DNA from: JANXYY01 sp035530875
GTDB lineage: Bacteria > Actinomycetota > Actinomycetes > Nanopelagicales > Nanopelagicaceae
Assembly: GCA_035530875.1 (NCBI GenBank)
Contig: DATKUB010000042.1
Coordinates: 1 to 39,096 of the forward strand
Direction: 5' to 3'
Length of the DNA stretch: 39,096 nucleotides
Part shown: piece by piece, positions 23,224 through 32,429 of the stretch
How the letters are laid out: each line of letters opens with the position of its first letter
Position numbering within the stretch: position 1 is the first letter of the stretch
Made by a program: the position numbers and the translations under genes
Notes under the pieces: model-generated
The model's database searches: none
Seen by the model: the letters and a program-made list of their open reading frames with translations, nothing else
Told to the model about the DNA's origin: nothing

Positions 23224-24633
23224 ATGAATGCCCTCGATCTAGCCCGGTGGCAATTCGCAATCACGACCGTTTATCACTTCCTATTTGTCCCGATGACCAT
23301 TGGCATGGCCTTCCTGGTAGCTGGGATGCAGACCGCCTGGTATCGCACTGGGAAAACCCACTATCTTCGGGCTACAAAATTTTTTGGAAAATTGTTCTTA
23401 ATCAACTTTGCACTCGGAGTGGCGACTGGCATAGTGCAGGAATTTCAATTCGGTATGAATTGGTCTTCATACAGTCGCTTTGTCGGCGACATCTTTGGTG
23501 CACCGTTGGCGATGGAAGGACTTCTAGCGTTCTTCCTGGAAAGCACTTTCCTTGGATTATGGATTTTCGGTTGGGACCGACTTCCTAAGAAACTTCATCT
23601 GGCAACAATTTGGATTGCCGCCACTGGCACGCTTCTCTCGGCGTATTTCATCCTTGCGGCCAATGCGTGGATGCAGCACCCGGTCGGTTACAAGATGAAC
23701 CCCACTCTTGGCCGGGCAGAGTTGACCGACATCATGAGAGTTCTGACCCAGAACACGGCGCTCGCCACATTTGCCCACACGATCCCCGCTGCTTTCTTTA
23801 CTGGCGGTGCACTGGTAGCCGGAGTTGCGGCCTATCTGGTCGTGAAGAATCGCGATTTGGAAATGGCTAAGCCAGCAGCAAAGCTCGGACTAGTAACGAT
23901 GATTATCGCCTTTCTACTCGTCTTCATAACTGGCGATATCAGTTCGCGTGTCATGACAAACCAACAGCCTATGAAGATGGCAGCGGCCGAAGCGCTATAC
24001 AGCACTCAATCGAGCGCGCCATTCTCCCTGCTGACTATCGGAACCCTCGACGGTTCCCGTCCGGTCTTCTCACTCGATCTGCCCTCGATGCTTTCGCTGC
24101 TATCAACAGGCGATACCAAAGGAATAGTTCAGGGCGTGAATGACCTAGAGGCTAAGTACGAATCCCAATATGGGCCCGGCAACTACACGCCCAATATCCC
24201 ACTTGCTTACTGGTCGTTCCGCCTCATGATCGGCTTCGGCGGCATCGGTCTCCTGTTCGCAGTGATAGCGCTCTGGCGCTTGCGCAAGGGTGGGGTGCCA
24301 AAGGGTCGCTGGTTTTTGCCTGCCATGATTTCACTGCCGTTCATTCCACTGATCGCAAATTCGCTCGGCTGGATCTTCACCGAGACCGGACGACAACCTT
24401 GGGCGGTATTCGGTCTGATTAAAACGGCAGATGGAGTGAGTCCGAGTGTCTCGGCTGGCAACGTGGCAATCACCATGATCGGTTTCACCCTCCTCTACGG
24501 AATCCTTGCCGTAATTGAATTTGGCCTAATGATTCGCACAATCAAGGTTGGCCCTTCGCCTGATGAGCCCAGTTCCGCATCCGATACCGAATTGGGCGGC
24601 AATGCCGACCACGCGCTAACGATGGCGTACTAA
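23224..24633 (+). CDS. cydA: Cytochrome bd ubiquinol/menaquinol oxidase subunit I
   Basis: CydA carries hemes b558, b595 and d and the quinol-oxidising site of cytochrome bd, a high-affinity terminal oxidase of the cytoplasmic membrane. The 469-residue protein starts MNALDLARWQFAITTVYHFL, with the heme-ligand His at residue 18. The conserved GRQPWAVFG is present late in the protein, FAHTIPAAFFTGG carries the second His, and multiple transmembrane helices are obvious. The length suggests a short Q-loop. AAGGGAG precedes the ATG. It is first in cydABDC; its stop is 13 bases before the cydB ATG. The 140 bases upstream should hold the promoter, but no clear Rex-type site was seen. Confidence 0.97.
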   Translation: MNALDLARWQFAITTVYHFLFVPMTIGMAFLVAGMQTAWYRTGKTHYLRATKFFGKLFLINFALGVATGIVQEFQFGMNWSSYSRFVGDIFGAPLAMEGLLAFFLESTFLGLWIFGWDRLPKKLHLATIWIAATGTLLSAYFILAANAWMQHPVGYKMNPTLGRAELTDIMRVLTQNTALATFAHTIPAAFFTGGALVAGVAAYLVVKNRDLEMAKPAAKLGLVTMIIAFLLVFITGDISSRVMTNQQPMKMAAAEALYSTQSSAPFSLLTIGTLDGSRPVFSLDLPSMLSLLSTGDTKGIVQGVNDLEAKYESQYGPGNYTPNIPLAYWSFRLMIGFGGIGLLFAVIALWRLRKGGVPKGRWFLPAMISLPFIPLIANSLGWIFTETGRQPWAVFGLIKTADGVSPSVSAGNVAITMIGFTLLYGILAVIEFGLMIRTIKVGPSPDEPSSASDTELGGNADHALTMAY

Positions 24634-24646
24634 GGAGCCCTTGACC

Positions 24647-25690
24647 ATGTCACTTCAAACTCTCTGGTTCATTCTCATCGCAGTGCTCTGGATTGGTTAT
24701 TTCGTGCTTGAGGGATTCGACTTCGGTGTCGGCGTAATTCTGTTCGCCGTATCCAAGAAGCAATCTGAGCGTAGGGCGGTGTTGACCACTCTGGGTCCGC
24801 TCTGGGATGGAAATGAGGTCTGGCTGCTGGTTGCGGGTGGTGCCACTTTCGCTGCCTTTCCCGAGTGGTACGCGACCCTTTTCAGCGGATTCTATTTGCC
24901 GCTCTTCCTAATCCTTATTGGCTTGATCGTGCGCGGAGTCTCGCTGGAATACCGGAGTAAGTACGGAGCTCCGCAATGGCGATCACGCTGGGATATTGCA
25001 ATCACAGTCTCAAGTGCGATCCCCGCTCTGCTTTGGGGCGTTGCCTTTGCAAACATTATTAAAGGCGTCCCCCTCGTGCGTGATAGTCACGGTGTCGTTC
25101 ACTACGCCGGCGGATTTTTCAATTTGCTAAACCCGTATGCGTTGCTTGGCGGTCTGGTCACCTTCTCGGTTTTCGCCACCCACGGCGCAATATTTCTAGC
25201 CCTTAAAACCGACGGCGTCATTCGGGAACGCGCAAATGCGCTTGTCATTCGGTTGGGCTTGGCTGCGACAGTATTTACGATCTCGTTCCTCGCCTGGACT
25301 GCCTCGACATACAACGACAAGTTATTAGTCTGGATCTTGGCCTCCGTAGTAGCTCTCGCCTGGGTCGCTGCACTTACATTCAATAGGCTTGGTAGAGAGG
25401 GGTGGTCGTTCCTCTTCTCGGCAATTGCGTTGGCATTTGCTGTCATCACCTTGTTCGCAACTCTCTATCCAAATGTTATGCCTAGCAGTCTCAGCCCAGA
25501 TGCCACCTTGACGATCACAAATGCCTCTAGCACTCACTACACCCTTCGCATCATGACCATCGTGGCTGCCGTCATGACACCAATCGTGTTGGTTTACCAG
25601 AGTTGGACCTACTGGGTATTTAGAAAACGGATAAGCGCGCATCAAATACCTAGCCCTGAGTCTGGAATTCTGGACACAATTCATCCGTGA
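24647..25690 (+). CDS. cydB: Cytochrome bd oxidase subunit II
   Basis: CydB is the second core subunit of cytochrome bd and stabilises the heme-bearing CydA. The 347-residue protein begins MSLQTLWFILIAVLWIGYFVLEGFDFGVG, the typical CydB N-terminus, then GPLWDGNEVWLLVAGG and several more transmembrane helices. The ATG chosen lies 9 bases after AGGAG; a TTG six bases upstream is in frame but poorly placed. The stop overlaps the cydD start (GTGA), so translation of the transporter genes is coupled to it. Confidence 0.96.
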   Translation: MSLQTLWFILIAVLWIGYFVLEGFDFGVGVILFAVSKKQSERRAVLTTLGPLWDGNEVWLLVAGGATFAAFPEWYATLFSGFYLPLFLILIGLIVRGVSLEYRSKYGAPQWRSRWDIAITVSSAIPALLWGVAFANIIKGVPLVRDSHGVVHYAGGFFNLLNPYALLGGLVTFSVFATHGAIFLALKTDGVIRERANALVIRLGLAATVFTISFLAWTASTYNDKLLVWILASVVALAWVAALTFNRLGREGWSFLFSAIALAFAVITLFATLYPNVMPSSLSPDATLTITNASSTHYTLRIMTIVAAVMTPIVLVYQSWTYWVFRKRISAHQIPSPESGILDTIHP

Positions 25691-27333
25691 AGTTCTTTGA
25701 TCCACGGCTGTTCCGATACTCGAAGAGCAGCCGTGGATATCTTCTCGTCACCCTGAGTTTTGCTCTGCTCACGGCAATATTGTGGATGTTCCAGGCTGGT
25801 CTAATCGCCACTTTGATCGTGCAGATCTTTCATGATCGGCCGGCGCTCTCTGATATTTATGTTCTGCTTATTCTCTTAACGGTTGTATTCCTTGCTAGGG
25901 CAATCTTGATCCTCGCTGGAGAGCAAGTCGCTGTTCGGATTGGAAACCGAGTTCGAGCGGAACTGCGATCAAACCTCATCCAACGAGTCCTTAAAGATGG
26001 CCAAACCGCCAATCATTTTGGGTCCGCGCACTTATCGATGTTGGCCACTCGCGGCGTTAACGCCCTTGATTCATATTTCGCCCGCTTTCTACCTCAACTT
26101 TTCATCGCCTTGATAGTTCCACCCACCATCGGTGCGTACATCTTCTATCTGGATCCGACATCTGGCGTGATCATAATTATTACCGTTCCGCTAATTCCCA
26201 TTCTTGGCGCTCTCATCGGCTCATATACAAAAGAAGCAACGCTGAAGAAGTGGCGCACCTTGGGGATTCTTAGTGGGTACTTCCTCGATCTGGTCTCTGG
26301 GCTTTCTACGCTTAAGGTGTTCGGCCGCTCGAGAAAGCAGGAAACTAACCTTGAAACAGTTGGTGAAGAATACCGCCAAAGCACAATGCAGGTTCTTCGA
26401 ATCTCCTTTCTGTCTTCGTTGGCCTTGGAAATAATTGCGACCCTCTCAGTCGCACTTCTCGCCGTTTCAATTGGACTTCGTCTCGTAGGAGGCTCGCTTG
26501 ATCTACGCACGGGGCTTCTAATCTTGATCCTGGCGCCAGAGGTATATTGGCCGCTTCGAATGGTCGGAACTCACTTCCATTCGGCTGCTGATGGAATAGA
26601 AGCAGCGCGGCAGCTCTTTGAGGTACTCGACATGACTTACGCGTCAAACGGCTCAGGAGTTATCACCGAAATCACCGAAATTTCAATTCCATCGATCCGG
26701 CTCAAACTTGGCGAACGCCAGACTCTGATCACAATACCTTCGGCCAAAATGAAACCAGGAAGGGTCATCGCGGTTACTGGACCATCAGGCGCAGGCAAAT
26801 CAACGCTCCTTTCGCTTCTGCTCGGTTTTCTTCAAACGAATGATGAACCCATTCTGGTGAACGGCAATGAAATGGGCGCTTTGGAAATGAATGCGTGGCG
26901 CACGCATCTAGCCTGGGTGCCACAACAACCCCGCCTTGAACGCGGCACCATCCGAGACCTCATCCAAATCGGACGCCACGATGCAACCGACGAGCAAATT
27001 GGAATTGCACTGCAGGACTCAGGGCTTAGCCTTACCGCTTTTCCCAACGGACTAGACACTTTGATCAGTGAAGGTGGTGCCGGAGTTTCGATTGGGCAGG
27101 CACGACGAATTGCGCTAGCTCGCGCGTTGATCAGGCGGGCCGATTTGGTACTTCTTGACGAACCTTCGGCGGCCCTCGATGATCTATCGGAAAGTGAGAT
27201 CGTCACTGCTGTCACAAATGAAGCAAAGCGAGGCGCCATCGTAGTTGTTGTTTCACATCATGCTGCCCTCATACGGATAGCTGATGAAGTCATCAAAATC
27301 GACAGGGTTCTCGACTTTGGGGTGGCGGTATAA
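25687..27333 (+). CDS. cydD: Cysteine/glutathione-type ABC exporter subunit CydD
   Basis: CydD forms with CydC the ABC exporter needed for cytochrome bd assembly, which exports thiols in model bacteria. The 548-residue protein has an N-terminal six-helix ABC membrane domain (about 15-300) and a C-terminal ATPase domain. Walker A is GPSGAGKSTLL, the signature is VSIGQARRIALARAL (variant of LSGGQ, common in CydD), and Walker B is LVLLDEPSAALDD. It starts with GTG overlapping the cydB stop. A perfect 11-bp inverted repeat lies in its first 17 codons. Confidence 0.93.
   Translation: MKFFDPRLFRYSKSSRGYLLVTLSFALLTAILWMFQAGLIATLIVQIFHDRPALSDIYVLLILLTVVFLARAILILAGEQVAVRIGNRVRAELRSNLIQRVLKDGQTANHFGSAHLSMLATRGVNALDSYFARFLPQLFIALIVPPTIGAYIFYLDPTSGVIIIITVPLIPILGALIGSYTKEATLKKWRTLGILSGYFLDLVSGLSTLKVFGRSRKQETNLETVGEEYRQSTMQVLRISFLSSLALEIIATLSVALLAVSIGLRLVGGSLDLRTGLLILILAPEVYWPLRMVGTHFHSAADGIEAARQLFEVLDMTYASNGSGVITEITEISIPSIRLKLGERQTLITIPSAKMKPGRVIAVTGPSGAGKSTLLSLLLGFLQTNDEPILVNGNEMGALEMNAWRTHLAWVPQQPRLERGTIRDLIQIGRHDATDEQIGIALQDSGLSLTAFPNGLDTLISEGGAGVSIGQARRIALARALIRRADLVLLDEPSAALDDLSESEIVTAVTNEAKRGAIVVVVSHHAALIRIADEVIKIDRVLDFGVAV
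25700..25738 (+). promoter_or_regulatory. Perfect 11-bp inverted repeat inside the start of cydD
   Basis: ATCCACGGCTG (25700-25710) and CAGCCGTGGAT (25728-25738) are exact reverse complements with a 17-base loop, beginning 13 bases after the first base of the cydD start codon. A hairpin at this place could dampen translation or processing between cydAB and cydDC. Chance within coding sequence cannot be excluded. Confidence 0.45.
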
Positions 27334-27337
27334 GGCT

Positions 27338-29005
27338 ATGCAGTCATCTAAAACTCCGAGGTCAAATACGCGAACTGCGAATGTTATCCGCGCATCCATC
27401 CGCCCCTTTCTTGGGCGAATAGCTCTCGGCGGTCTTCTCGGCGGACTGTCTCTTGGATCCGCGGTAGGACTGATGGCGACCAGTGCCTGGCTGATTTCGA
27501 TGGCTTCGACACAACCGCCGATTCTCACCTTGGAAGTTGCCATCGTAGCTGTGCGATTCTTCGGGCTCTCACGAGGCATCCTCCGCTATGGCGAGCGACT
27601 GCTCAGCCACGATGCCGTATTTAGAACCCTCACTCGCCTTCGCGTTTTTGTTTACAGCCAACTTGAAAGACTCTCGCCGGCAGCGCTTCCCATTTTCAGG
27701 CGTGGAGAACTGCTCAACCGAGTCGTGAACGATGTCGAGACTGTGCAGGATCTCTGGCTACGTGTGGTCATTCCATGGGTATCAGCCATGGTGTCGGCGC
27801 TCTGTGGAATCGGCATTGTCGCCTGGCTCGCCCCGTCCGCCGGCGCGTTTCTATCAGTGACCGTAATCCTCGCACTCGCAGGTGTTCCATTACTGTCGTG
27901 GATTCTTGCCGGAGATTCGGCGCGACGAACTCTGGAGATAGATAGTCGAATGAGCGGAGATATAACTGCGCTCTGCGATTCACTTTTCGAATCCATCGCC
28001 TATGGGCAAGAAGAATCGACCATGCGTCGGTTCGGCGAGGCACATGCAGAGCTTTTAAGGAATGAGTCAAAGACCGCCAGGGGTGCAGGAGTCGGCGGAT
28101 TTTTGGTAATACTCCTCACCGGAATCAGTCTTGTTGGCTGCACAGTCATCGCTTTGAACTCGTATAGCGCGGGAACCCTGGCTGGCATAAATGTCGGTGT
28201 GATTGTTTTGCTGCCGCTGGCGATATTTGAAGGGATCGCACTGCTACCAGGGGGCGGAGCAACCTTTGGAAAAGTGCTCGGGGCACAGAGAAACATCGAA
28301 TCAATCATGGAAGTAGAGCCCGCTGAAAGCACTGGAACGGCCAAGTCATTCGAACTTGGCAAAAACAACCGGCTCGCAACCACAAGTTTTCAAGCCAGTT
28401 GGAAATTTGGTGAACCTAGCCGCTTGAAGCCACTCGCCGTCGCCGTTTCAACCGGCGAGGTTCTGTTGATCCAAGGACCCAGTGGAATTGGCAAATCGAC
28501 ACTTGCGTATGCGATGGCGGGACTGACTCCCTACGAGGGCTCAATCCAATTAAACGGTAAAGAAGTTCGTGAAATTGATCAGAATTCACTGACCCAAAGC
28601 GTGCTCTATGGACTCCAAGAATCCCATCTCTTCGCTACATCCATCCGTGAAAACTTGCGCATCGCCGATCAAGAGGCGCGCGACGATGATCTCATGCGGG
28701 TCTTGCGGCTGGTCGAAATGGATGATCTTGTGCGGGCTCTCTCCGATGGGCTCGATACCCACATCGGACAGTTCGGATACGACTTCTCTGGGGGAGAGCG
28801 TCAACGGCTCGCACTCGCCCGAAACCTCTTGTCAAAGGCGCCTGTAGTAATTCTCGATGAACCTACCGAACATCTTGATACAGATCAGGCCGGCAGAATC
28901 GAGGCGTCGCTAGTCTCGGAATTCCGAGACCGCATACTCATTGTGATCAGCCATCGGAACTGGCTCCACGCAAACTACCGAGTGACGTTGGTCAATGGCG
29001 AGTGA
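27338..29005 (+). CDS. cydC: Cysteine/glutathione-type ABC exporter subunit CydC
   Basis: The partner of CydD: a 555-residue half-transporter with an N-terminal membrane domain (LALGG-type start, then SAVGLMATSAWLIS, characteristic of CydC) and a C-terminal ATPase. Walker A is GPSGIGKSTL, the signature is FSGGERQRLALARNLL and Walker B is VVILDEPTEHLD. The ATG is 4 bases after the cydD stop, with AAGG close by; an ATG 54 bases upstream inside cydD is in frame but gives an unusual extension. Its 3' end overlaps by 31 bp the end of the convergent CoA-disulfide-reductase gene. Confidence 0.93.
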   Translation: MQSSKTPRSNTRTANVIRASIRPFLGRIALGGLLGGLSLGSAVGLMATSAWLISMASTQPPILTLEVAIVAVRFFGLSRGILRYGERLLSHDAVFRTLTRLRVFVYSQLERLSPAALPIFRRGELLNRVVNDVETVQDLWLRVVIPWVSAMVSALCGIGIVAWLAPSAGAFLSVTVILALAGVPLLSWILAGDSARRTLEIDSRMSGDITALCDSLFESIAYGQEESTMRRFGEAHAELLRNESKTARGAGVGGFLVILLTGISLVGCTVIALNSYSAGTLAGINVGVIVLLPLAIFEGIALLPGGGATFGKVLGAQRNIESIMEVEPAESTGTAKSFELGKNNRLATTSFQASWKFGEPSRLKPLAVAVSTGEVLLIQGPSGIGKSTLAYAMAGLTPYEGSIQLNGKEVREIDQNSLTQSVLYGLQESHLFATSIRENLRIADQEARDDDLMRVLRLVEMDDLVRALSDGLDTHIGQFGYDFSGGERQRLALARNLLSKAPVVILDEPTEHLDTDQAGRIEASLVSEFRDRILIVISHRNWLHANYRVTLVNGE

Positions 29006-30624
29006 ACCCAGGTCTGGTATCCACCATCTAAATTGACGGCGTCAAAACCAAACTCACGAAGCAACAGAGTCCCAGTGTGGCCGCGCTGCCCGACCTGGCA
29101 GTAGACAACTAGTTCCTCTCGGGGAATCTCATCTATCCGCTCGCGAAGATCATCGACTGGAATGTTAAGAGCTCTCGGAATATGACCTCGCTTGAATTCG
29201 CTTGCAGTACGCACATCCAGGAGAACTGCACCAGCGGCTAAATGATCGTCAAGCTCATCCCACTGGATCGTCTCGGTCAGCCCGAAGATGATGTTCTCGG
29301 CCATGTAGCCCAACATGTTGATGGGATCCTTAGCAGAGCCAAAAGGTGGCGCATACGCCAGCTCTAGGTCGGCTAGTTCGTATGCATGAAGACCCGCCCT
29401 CATGGCGGTTGCGATGACGTCAATTCGCTTATCAACGCCGTCGCGTCCAACCCCTTGAGCACCCAAGATCAGGTGCGTCGATGGATCAACTAGAAGTTTC
29501 AACGCAAGAGTTTTGGCTCCTGGGTAATATCCGGCATGCGAACCTGGATGTGAGTGAATGACGAGGTACTCGCGACCTGCCCGCTTCAGTCGTTTCTCAT
29601 TCCAGCCAGTGGTAGCAACAGTTAAGTCAAAGACTTTGACAATCGCTGTTCCAATAGATGGAACCTCTCGAACCTTGCGGCCCATGATGTGATCGGCTAC
29701 GACGCGGCCTTGACGATTGGCAATGTTGGCCAGCGGAACAAGGGTGGCCTCACCATCGAGGGCATCGACTTTCTCAGCCGCATCACCGATGGCGTAGATG
29801 TCTGGATCACTAGTTTGATTGCTGAAATTGGTCGAAATTCCGCCACGTGGCCCAATGTCCAAACCAGCCATCTTGGCCAGCGTTATATCGGGACGAACGC
29901 CGATAGCCAGAATGACCAAATCGGCCGGGATCAGCCGACCATCGGAGAGTTCGACTTTTTCATCGTGAATGGCGGATACCCCCACACCAAGATGGAGTTG
30001 AACGCCGTGCTTACGAACTTCGTGCGCCACCGGAATCGCCATTTCAGGGTCGAGCGGCGAAAGCACTTGGTCCAAGGCTTCAATGATCGTGGTTTCAATT
30101 CCACGATGCCTCAAGTTTTCGGCGGTCTCAATGCCAATGAAGCCGCCGCCAACTACTACTGCATGCCTTGGCTCGGCCCGAACAGCATCGACAATTCTGG
30201 TGACATCTTCAACAGTTCGTAGAGTTAATGCTTTTTCGATCCCAGGCAACGGCGGCACCACGGGCTGTGCACCCGGACTTAGAACCAAAGAATCATACGA
30301 AAGTTGATACTCGGTACCTGTCGCGAGATCCAGCACGGTTACGACCTTGCGCTCGCGATCAATCGCCGTTACCTCATTGCGAATTCTGACGTCGAGATCA
30401 AAACGAGCATGCAAGCTCTCTGGGGTCTGAAGCAATAGATCCTGACGCTCCGCGATGACGCCGCCGATGAAGTATGGCAAGCCACAGTTCGCGTAGGAGA
30501 CGTACGAACTTTTTTCGAGCACGAAGATCTTGGCTTCCGGGTTTAACCGTCGCAATCTTGTCGCTGCAGACATTCCGCCAGCCACGCCACCGACGATAAC
30601 AATTTGCTTCTTTGAATAACTCAC
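28975..30624 (-). CDS. CoA-disulfide reductase / persulfide reductase with C-terminal rhodanese domain
   Basis: A 549-residue fusion. The N-terminal FAD/NAD(P)H pyridine-nucleotide-disulfide oxidoreductase (VIVGGVAGGMSAATRLRR) has the single redox Cys in NCGLPY (Cys47), as in CoA-disulfide reductases, and a second nucleotide-binding motif HAVVVGGGFIGIETAENL. The C-terminal rhodanese (about 445-549) has its active Cys in VVYCQVGQRGHTG. CoADR-rhodanese enzymes reduce CoA persulfide or polysulfide with NAD(P)H. The GTG start overlaps the methyltransferase stop (GTGA); a TTG 15 bases upstream is also in frame. Being in the CstR-type operon supports persulfide metabolism. Confidence 0.9.
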   Translation of the reverse strand: MSYSKKQIVIVGGVAGGMSAATRLRRLNPEAKIFVLEKSSYVSYANCGLPYFIGGVIAERQDLLLQTPESLHARFDLDVRIRNEVTAIDRERKVVTVLDLATGTEYQLSYDSLVLSPGAQPVVPPLPGIEKALTLRTVEDVTRIVDAVRAEPRHAVVVGGGFIGIETAENLRHRGIETTIIEALDQVLSPLDPEMAIPVAHEVRKHGVQLHLGVGVSAIHDEKVELSDGRLIPADLVILAIGVRPDITLAKMAGLDIGPRGGISTNFSNQTSDPDIYAIGDAAEKVDALDGEATLVPLANIANRQGRVVADHIMGRKVREVPSIGTAIVKVFDLTVATTGWNEKRLKRAGREYLVIHSHPGSHAGYYPGAKTLALKLLVDPSTHLILGAQGVGRDGVDKRIDVIATAMRAGLHAYELADLELAYAPPFGSAKDPINMLGYMAENIIFGLTETIQWDELDDHLAAGAVLLDVRTASEFKRGHIPRALNIPVDDLRERIDEIPREELVVYCQVGQRGHTGTLLLREFGFDAVNLDGGYQTWVHSPLTNVTR

Positions 30625-31400
30625 TTCTTGTCCCACCAAATCGCTGCAAGTTGACGTTGTTCTTCAGACTGGTTAATCAATATTTCGCGGATCTCTGCAT
30701 CCCTTGTTTCCGGAAGGCATAGTCGAATTCTGGTGAATTCAACTTGCTTATCCAGCGGCACTATCTGTCTTGGCGGTTCAGAAAAATATTCAATTTCTGC
30801 CTCGTATCCGGCATCGCGAATAACGGTAACGGCGTCCTCAGCGCTAGGCCCCTCTGGCCGCTTTAAACTCCAGAAGTGCTCCCATAGGGCGTTTAAATTG
30901 GCCAACGGATGGCGCATAGGGGCTTCGAGAACAACTCTTTTCCTGGCGTGCGAATCTATTGCCGCAGCGAAAATTGCAAGATCAGAGACGTTGTATATGA
31001 CATGGTATGCAATCGCAACATCGGCGATCGGCACTTCATCGACATTTGCCGGCCAATCACCGAAAATTTCTTGATGCTCGACGTTTCGTTCAATCGCCGC
31101 TTCCGCGAATTTCTTTAACATCTCCTGTTGGTGATCGACTCCGATTACCAGACCAGCACGTTCAACCAGAGCCATTGCTCCACGGCCACCACCGCAACCG
31201 ATATCGAGAACTGACCCGCCAGCGGGTAATGCCTCAAGGGCCAATCTGGTCGGCGGGCTGACAGTAGGAGCGGCGTCTGGTGGCACTACAAAAAGTTCCA
31301 CTGGATGAATCCAAGGCGATGTTGGTGCCTTCGCCATAATCTCAGCAGGAATCGCCCAGCTGGCAAGTTGCTGGGCCCAACGTGTGTTCGAATCGATCAA
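30621..31400 (-). CDS. SAM-dependent methyltransferase in the persulfide operon
   Basis: A 259-residue class I methyltransferase with motif I VLDIGCGGGRGAMAL, then IGVDHQQEML and VAIAYHVIYNV. The substrate is unknown. A TTG start overlapping the preceding lipoprotein stop (TTGA) gives a compact N-terminus (IDSNTRWAQQLASW). The open frame continues upstream but would run antiparallel to nothing useful and across the previous gene. Its place between a rhodanese lipoprotein and CoADR-rhodanese suggests it may methylate a thiol, sulfide or related small molecule; that is inference. Confidence 0.78.
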   Translation of the reverse strand: MIDSNTRWAQQLASWAIPAEIMAKAPTSPWIHPVELFVVPPDAAPTVSPPTRLALEALPAGGSVLDIGCGGGRGAMALVERAGLVIGVDHQQEMLKKFAEAAIERNVEHQEIFGDWPANVDEVPIADVAIAYHVIYNVSDLAIFAAAIDSHARKRVVLEAPMRHPLANLNALWEHFWSLKRPEGPSAEDAVTVIRDAGYEAEIEYFSEPPRQIVPLDKQVEFTRIRLCLPETRDAEIREILINQSEEQRQLAAIWWDKK

Positions 31401-31783
31401 TTGGTCACCAACGTACCTCCGGCAGCACCCCAAGCAAGTATTCCGCCATTTAAGTTGTAGAGGTGCTTGAAGCCGTCCTTCTCCATCTTTGCAGTTGCTA
31501 CCGCTGATCGATTTCCACTGTGGCAATAGACCGCATAGGTAGCGTTCTTATCCAGTTTGGTAACTAATGAGTCAAAAGTATTCGCTTCAACATCAATGTT
31601 GTGCGCATTAACTAGGTGGCCAGCGGCGAATTCGCCCGGCGTTCGCACATCAAGAACGTACGTCGACGGCGATGCGGCAACCTGACTAAACGGTTGAGCA
31701 TCCATGTTTTGGATAGAACTGCTAGACCCGCAACCGGTTAAAAGTGTCACGGCGAGCAAAGCCAGGGTTATTGTGCGCTTCAT
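31397..31783 (-). CDS. Rhodanese-domain lipoprotein
   Basis: A 128-residue protein with a lipoprotein signal (MKRTITLALLAVTLLTGCG; lipid-bearing Cys18) and a single rhodanese domain. DVRTPGEFAAGHL and the active-site loop YCHSGNRS (Cys87) are intact. Rhodaneses transfer sulfane sulfur via a Cys persulfide; this one would act outside the cytoplasmic membrane. It begins 8 bases after the CstR-like gene and overlaps the methyltransferase start by 4 bases. Confidence 0.9.
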   Translation of the reverse strand: MKRTITLALLAVTLLTGCGSSSSIQNMDAQPFSQVAASPSTYVLDVRTPGEFAAGHLVNAHNIDVEANTFDSLVTKLDKNATYAVYCHSGNRSAVATAKMEKDGFKHLYNLNGGILAWGAAGGTLVTN

Positions 31784-31791
31784 TTTGATCC

Positions 31792-32091
31792 TTATGCCAT
31801 CGTCAGAAATAGACGTTCGAGTTGTTTAGTCAAGGCTTGGGCTTCGTCACTGTCCGAGAGCATGCACTCGCGCAGGCCGGTTGCGATTATCGAGAAAGCC
31901 GCACGGTCAACCGCCTTGCTAACCGCGGATAACTGCATCACGATTTCGCTGCAGGTTCGGTCTTCTTCCATCATCTTTATGACGCCGCCGATCTGGCCCT
32001 GGGCGCGCTTGAGACGAGTAATGACTTCCTGAACCTTCTCTTGATCCTCGATCACATGTTCAACCGCAAATACCGCTTCATCGTTTTTCAT
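31792..32091 (-). CDS. cstR: CsoR-family regulator of CstR (persulfide-sensing) type
   Basis: A 99-residue all-helical CsoR/RcnR-family repressor (RLKRAQGQIGGVIKMMEEDRTCSEIVMQLSAV). Two Cys lie at residues 47 and 76, a spacing of 29 that matches the metal- or sulfur-binding pair of the family. Copper-sensing CsoR has a His four residues before the second Cys; here that position (72) is Gly, as expected for CstR-like sensors that form Cys di- to tetrasulfides. It overlaps the upstream rhodanese by ATGA and is followed by the other sulfur genes. The operator just upstream of the operon fits autoregulation. Confidence 0.85.
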   Translation of the reverse strand: MKNDEAVFAVEHVIEDQEKVQEVITRLKRAQGQIGGVIKMMEEDRTCSEIVMQLSAVSKAVDRAAFSIIATGLRECMLSDSDEAQALTKQLERLFLTMA

Positions 32092-32408
32092 CTTGGGCTC
32101 ATTCCTTGGACGATTGGAAGGCCGTTCATGCGCCAGGCGCCGGTGCCGCCGGTCACAGTGGTCACCTGGTATCCATGATTTTCTAAGTAAGCACAGACCT
32201 GATACGAGCGCGCTCCTGATTCGCAGATCACATGGAGTTTTTCGGCCCTAGGTAAATCAGCCAGTCTCAGCGGGACCGTAGCCATGGTTATCAACTCGGC
32301 ACCAGGCACATGACCAGACCGGTATTCGACCGGTTCACGTACATCAATCACGCGAGTTGAACCGCCCTTAATAACCTCGGCGAGCGCGTGAACTGTGATC
32401 TCCTCCAT
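32088..32408 (-). CDS. Rhodanese-domain sulfurtransferase (first gene of the persulfide operon)
   Basis: A 106-residue single-domain cytoplasmic rhodanese: VIDVREPVEYRSGHVPGA and the active-site loop ICESGARSY (Cys62). It probably passes sulfane sulfur between low-molecular-weight or protein thiols. It is the first gene downstream of the CsoR/CstR-type operator and overlaps the regulator gene by 4 bases. The ATG is preceded by AGAGGGGG-like sequence. Confidence 0.9.
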   Translation of the reverse strand: MEEITVHALAEVIKGGSTRVIDVREPVEYRSGHVPGAELITMATVPLRLADLPRAEKLHVICESGARSYQVCAYLENHGYQVTTVTGGTGAWRMNGLPIVQGMSPR

Positions 32409-32429
32409 GTCGCAAACCCCCTCTTTTGG

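Noticed and set aside
29689..30222. 177-residue plus-strand open frame opposite the CoADR-rhodanese gene
   Set aside because: It is antisense to conserved flavoprotein motifs and has no domain.
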